Source of the DNA: Pyrinomonadaceae bacterium
GTDB taxonomy: Bacteria; Acidobacteriota; Blastocatellia; Pyrinomonadales; Pyrinomonadaceae
Direction: 5' to 3'
Assembly: GCA_019694355.1 (NCBI GenBank)
Contig: JAIBCB010000003.1
Span: 496,001 to 560,000 of the forward strand
DNA length: 64,000 bases
Part shown: piece after piece, positions 61,343 to 64,000 of the stretch
Position numbering within the stretch: position 1 is the stretch's first letter
Layout: the number at the start of each line of letters is the position of its first letter
Program-made: the position numbers and the translations under genes
Notes under the pieces: generated by a model
The model's database searches: none
Told to the model about the DNA's origin: nothing
The model's input: the letters and a program-made list of their open reading frames with translations, nothing else

Positions 61343-62929
61343 CTATGCAGGCTCGACCGGCACCATTTCCTGCGGCGTGGTATAGAGCCGTTTGACGAAT
61401 GGCGAGAGAGCAAAGAGCAGAACGGCCGCACCGACCAATACACCCGCAACGATCATGAAGATTCGCGTCAAAACGGCCGCATCCGCGACGAATTCACCCG
61501 CGATCATGCCAGCGACATAATTTCCCAGTGAGATCGAAAGGAACCAAACGCCGAGCATAAGCGAGATCATCCGCGCAGGTGCGAGCTTTGTCATCGATGC
61601 AAGGCCGACCGGGCTCAAACAAAGCTCTCCGATCGTATGGAAGAAATACACGAGAACGAGCCACATCGGGCTGACCTTTCCACCGGTTGTGAGGCTTGCA
61701 GCGTAAGCGACGACCAAGAAGCCAATTCCCGCAAACAGGAGGCCGAGCGAGAACTTTACAGCGTCCGAAGGCTGTCTTTTTCCGAGAGCCATCCACACAG
61801 CTCCGACGATCGGCGCAAAGATGACGATGAGAAGTGAGTTCACCGATTGAAGCCAGGACGCCGGGAACTCCCACCCGAAAATGCGATTGTCGGTCAATTT
61901 ATCCGCAAATAGATTAAAACTCGTCGCAGCCTGCTCAAATCCCATCCAAAAGATCGTCGAAAAGAGGAAAAGGATCATAAGGACCGCAAGCCGTTTCCAA
62001 TCGTCACGGGTGAGTTTATCCTGAGTGCCGGTTATAAAAACGCCGATCAACGCGGCTACTACAACTGTCGGCATAAGGACGTACGAAAGGGCGTAGGAAA
62101 AGCCCTGACTGATCGCCGCGAAACCGATAACGGCAACTGCGGCGAGAATGATCACCACCATCTTGACGATATATCCCGGATCCTGCGTCGGGGCACTGCT
62201 CGCTGCTCCCGCATCAGCCACAGGTTTTGCTTCGGCCTGCGGCAGATTTCCGACATTCTTGATATTTCGACGGCCAAGGACATACTGTACAAGTCCGAGG
62301 GCCATGCCGACGCCCGCGCATGCAAATCCGAAGTGCCAGCTCGAATTCGGGTCGAATCCTATTCCCTCGATCCACGCCCTGAACTGTGCGTTCTGTGCCA
62401 AGTAGCCGCAGATAAGCGGTGCGAGGAATCCGCCGATATTGATCCCCATATAGAAGATCGAAAAACCGGCGTCGCGGCGTTCATCCTCCTTGCTATAGAG
62501 ATCGCCGACCATTGCCGAGATATTAGATTTGAGGAATCCTGTCCCGATCGCGACAAGTATCAGTCCCGCATAGAACGTCGGCATCATCGGAAAGGCGAGC
62601 GTGAAATGCCCGAGCATGATAATGATGCCGCCGACGAAGGTCGCACGCTTTGCTCCGATAAAACGATCCGCGATCCATCCGCCGATCAGCGGAAGGAAAT
62701 ACACGCTTGCGGCATACAAGGCGTAGATCGGAGCCGCATCTGCCGCCGACCATCCCAAACCGCCGGTTGCGACGGCCGTCGTCATATAGAGCATCAGGAT
62801 CGCGCGCATCCCGTAATAGCTGAATCTTTCCCACATTTCGGTGAAAAAGAGCGTCGAGAGCCCTCTGGGATGGCCAAAGAAAGCTCGGTCGTCGGACGGT
62901 CGCGCGTTGTTTGCGGAATCAGTGCTCAT
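61343..62929 (-). CDS. POT/PTR family proton-dependent oligopeptide transporter
   Basis: 528 residues, MFS fold, 14 helices expected. TM1 has the proton-binding E-x-x-E-R motif EMWERFSYYGMRAILMLYM (Glu31, Glu34, Arg35). GGWIADRFIGAKRATFVGG is the PTR2 loop signature and FSIFYMGINIGGFLAPLICGYL the second signature. It imports di- and tripeptides with protons. A small insert with Ala/Ser/Thr (AEAKPVADAGAASSAPTQD) sits between the two halves. I start at MSTDSANNAR: the 64-codon open frame upstream reaches into the tRNA gene on the other strand and is not coding-like. Confidence 0.94.
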   Translation of the reverse strand: MSTDSANNARPSDDRAFFGHPRGLSTLFFTEMWERFSYYGMRAILMLYMTTAVATGGLGWSAADAAPIYALYAASVYFLPLIGGWIADRFIGAKRATFVGGIIIMLGHFTLAFPMMPTFYAGLILVAIGTGFLKSNISAMVGDLYSKEDERRDAGFSIFYMGINIGGFLAPLICGYLAQNAQFRAWIEGIGFDPNSSWHFGFACAGVGMALGLVQYVLGRRNIKNVGNLPQAEAKPVADAGAASSAPTQDPGYIVKMVVIILAAVAVIGFAAISQGFSYALSYVLMPTVVVAALIGVFITGTQDKLTRDDWKRLAVLMILFLFSTIFWMGFEQAATSFNLFADKLTDNRIFGWEFPASWLQSVNSLLIVIFAPIVGAVWMALGKRQPSDAVKFSLGLLFAGIGFLVVAYAASLTTGGKVSPMWLVLVYFFHTIGELCLSPVGLASMTKLAPARMISLMLGVWFLSISLGNYVAGMIAGEFVADAAVLTRIFMIVAGVLVGAAVLLFALSPFVKRLYTTPQEMVPVEPA

Positions 62930-63106
62930 AAATAGTTTGTTTTCGCGGTCGTATTTTAGAGAGAAGTTTCGACGAATATAGCAGATTTTTGGTCGACAGC
63001 GAAACTTTAGGGCAAGCCCGCGTGCGGGCTGCGAAAAAGACTGTTCGCAACCTTGGCCTTGGGATTTGCGGGAAGAATGTAGTTCCTCTAAACTTAATAG
63101 TTTCGT

Positions 63107-63179
<73 letters not shown>

Positions 63180-63227
63180 TGCCAATTTTTGACGACGATC
63201 GCTGACCGGGAGGCTCGATCACCTACC

Positions 63228-64000
63228 TTGAGGCAAGTAAACAAGTCCGCAAAACTCAGAGGCGTCTTCTACGACATCCGTGGGCCGGTGATGGATCTCG
63301 CAAGCCGAATGGAGGAAGCCGGTGAGCGGATAATAAAGCTCAACATCGGCAATCTTGCTGCATTCGGGCTGAATCCGCCGGACGAGATCGTGCAGGATAT
63401 GATCCGCAATCTTCCGGAGGCCGGAGGTTACACGGACAGCAAAGGGCTCTTTGCTCCGCGACGAGCGGTCGCACAATACGCTCAGGTAAAAGGCATCGCC
63501 GGAGTTGACGTTGACGATATCTATCTCGGCAACGGTGCCTCTGAATTGATCACGATGTCGCTCAACGCCCTGCTTGATGCGGGCGATGAGGTGCTCGTCC
63601 CGGCACCGGATTATCCATTGTGGACCGGTTCGGTATCCTTGAGCGGCGGCCGGCCGGTCCATTATGTCTGCGACGAGGCCAGCGAATGGATGCCGGACAT
63701 CGACGATATCCGCAGCAAGATCACCCCGAACACACGCGGCATTGTCGTTATCAACCCAAACAACCCGACAGGCGCGCTCTACCCGACGGAACTCCTTCTC
63801 TCGATCGTTGAGATCGCACGGGAACACGACCTGATCGTCTTTTCGGATGAGATCTACGATAAAACGCTCTTTGACGGGAATACGCACACAAGCCTCGCCT
63901 CGCTGGCGGACGATGTGTTGTTCTTGACCTTTAACGGCCTTAGCAAGAACTATCGTTCGTGCGGCTATCGGGCGGGATGGCTGATCGTCTCCGGCAACAA
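63228..64000 (+). CDS. AlaA-like alanine/pyruvate aminotransferase, N-terminal part
   Basis: 257 codons, cut by the window end. From TTG (63228-63230), with GGGAGG 14 bases upstream, it reads RQVNKSAKLRGVFYDIRGPV, then ERIIKLNIGNLAAFGLNPPDE, GLFAPRRAVAQYAQVKGIAG, DIYLGNGASELITMSLNALL, EVLVPAPDYPLWTGSVSLSG, IVVINPNNPTGALYP, and LTFNGLSKNYRSCGYRAGW with the PLP lysine in SKNYR. This closely follows E. coli AlaA, a class I aminotransferase making alanine from pyruvate and glutamate. An earlier TTG at 63189 is possible but too close to the tRNA. Confidence 0.92.
   Translation, partial: MRQVNKSAKLRGVFYDIRGPVMDLASRMEEAGERIIKLNIGNLAAFGLNPPDEIVQDMIRNLPEAGGYTDSKGLFAPRRAVAQYAQVKGIAGVDVDDIYLGNGASELITMSLNALLDAGDEVLVPAPDYPLWTGSVSLSGGRPVHYVCDEASEWMPDIDDIRSKITPNTRGIVVINPNNPTGALYPTELLLSIVEIAREHDLIVFSDEIYDKTLFDGNTHTSLASLADDVLFLTFNGLSKNYRSCGYRAGWLIVSGN

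Noticed and set aside
63219..63887. 222-codon minus-strand open frame at the right end
   Set aside because: Antisense to the clearly recognisable AlaA-like aminotransferase.

Overview
This window looks like chromosome of a mesophilic member of the Acidobacteriota, probably class Blastocatellia (Pyrinomonadaceae-like). That placement is an inference from gene content: tandem DUF3857/transglutaminase proteins, an M48-propeller protease, PEGA-TPR and PilB/PilT/PilC proteins, a DhnA-type aldolase, and frequent non-ATG starts in moderately GC-rich DNA. No rRNA, phage, integrase or CRISPR array is present.

Region 1 (1-16077, all minus strand) is a surface polysaccharide locus. In transcription order it runs: DegT/DnrJ aminotransferase, an 844 bp repeat-packed gap, a Wzx-type flippase, a methyltransferase, a GT9 and a GT2 glycosyltransferase, a VapBC-type toxin-antitoxin pair, GT4, methyltransferase, GT4, hexapeptide acyltransferase, a polytopic membrane protein, asparagine synthase, RmlA, a small four-helix-bundle gene, and the start of an RmlC-like epimerase. 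Most stops and starts overlap or abut. The locus has three oddities: the four-helix-bundle gene is bracketed by terminal inverted repeats that fit exactly between the rmlA stop codon and the rmlC start codon; the toxin-antitoxin pair is translationally interlocked with a glycosyltransferase; and base composition shifts sharply inside the flippase gene.

Region 2 (16087-26549) is mostly metabolism and housekeeping: a PEP-mutase/isocitrate-lyase-family enzyme divergent from an FMN glutamate-synthase-domain protein, then a minus-strand set (thiC under a TPP riboswitch, DinB, GNAT, hydrolase), then a secreted M48 metalloprotease fused to a beta-propeller and a small secreted basic protein. thiC carries two in-frame copies of a 29 bp repeat.

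Region 3 (26576-40954, plus strand apart from a tRNA-Met) holds a PEGA-TPR protein, the type IV pilus motor set pilB / basic secreted protein / pilT / pilC, dxs, a DsbA-like lipoprotein followed by a VKOR homologue (an oxidative folding pair), an ECF sigma factor with its RskA-like anti-sigma factor, and a large M16 protease.

Region 4 (41077-53943) has three tandem DUF3857 proteins on the minus strand, two of which appear to have lost the transglutaminase catalytic residues. It continues with a class I aldolase, a polytopic membrane protein, a tight minus-strand group (MBL hydrolase, unknown, GNAT, small membrane protein), a DHH phosphoesterase and a small secreted protein.

Region 5 (54077-64000) has an APC amino acid permease, a partial type VI secretion locus (tssL, tssM, tagJ only), a POT peptide transporter, a tRNA with a CAT anticodon (probably tRNA-Ile2), and the first two thirds of an AlaA-like aminotransferase cut by the window end. 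Intrinsic terminators close the pilus, M16, aldolase, DHH and type VI units.
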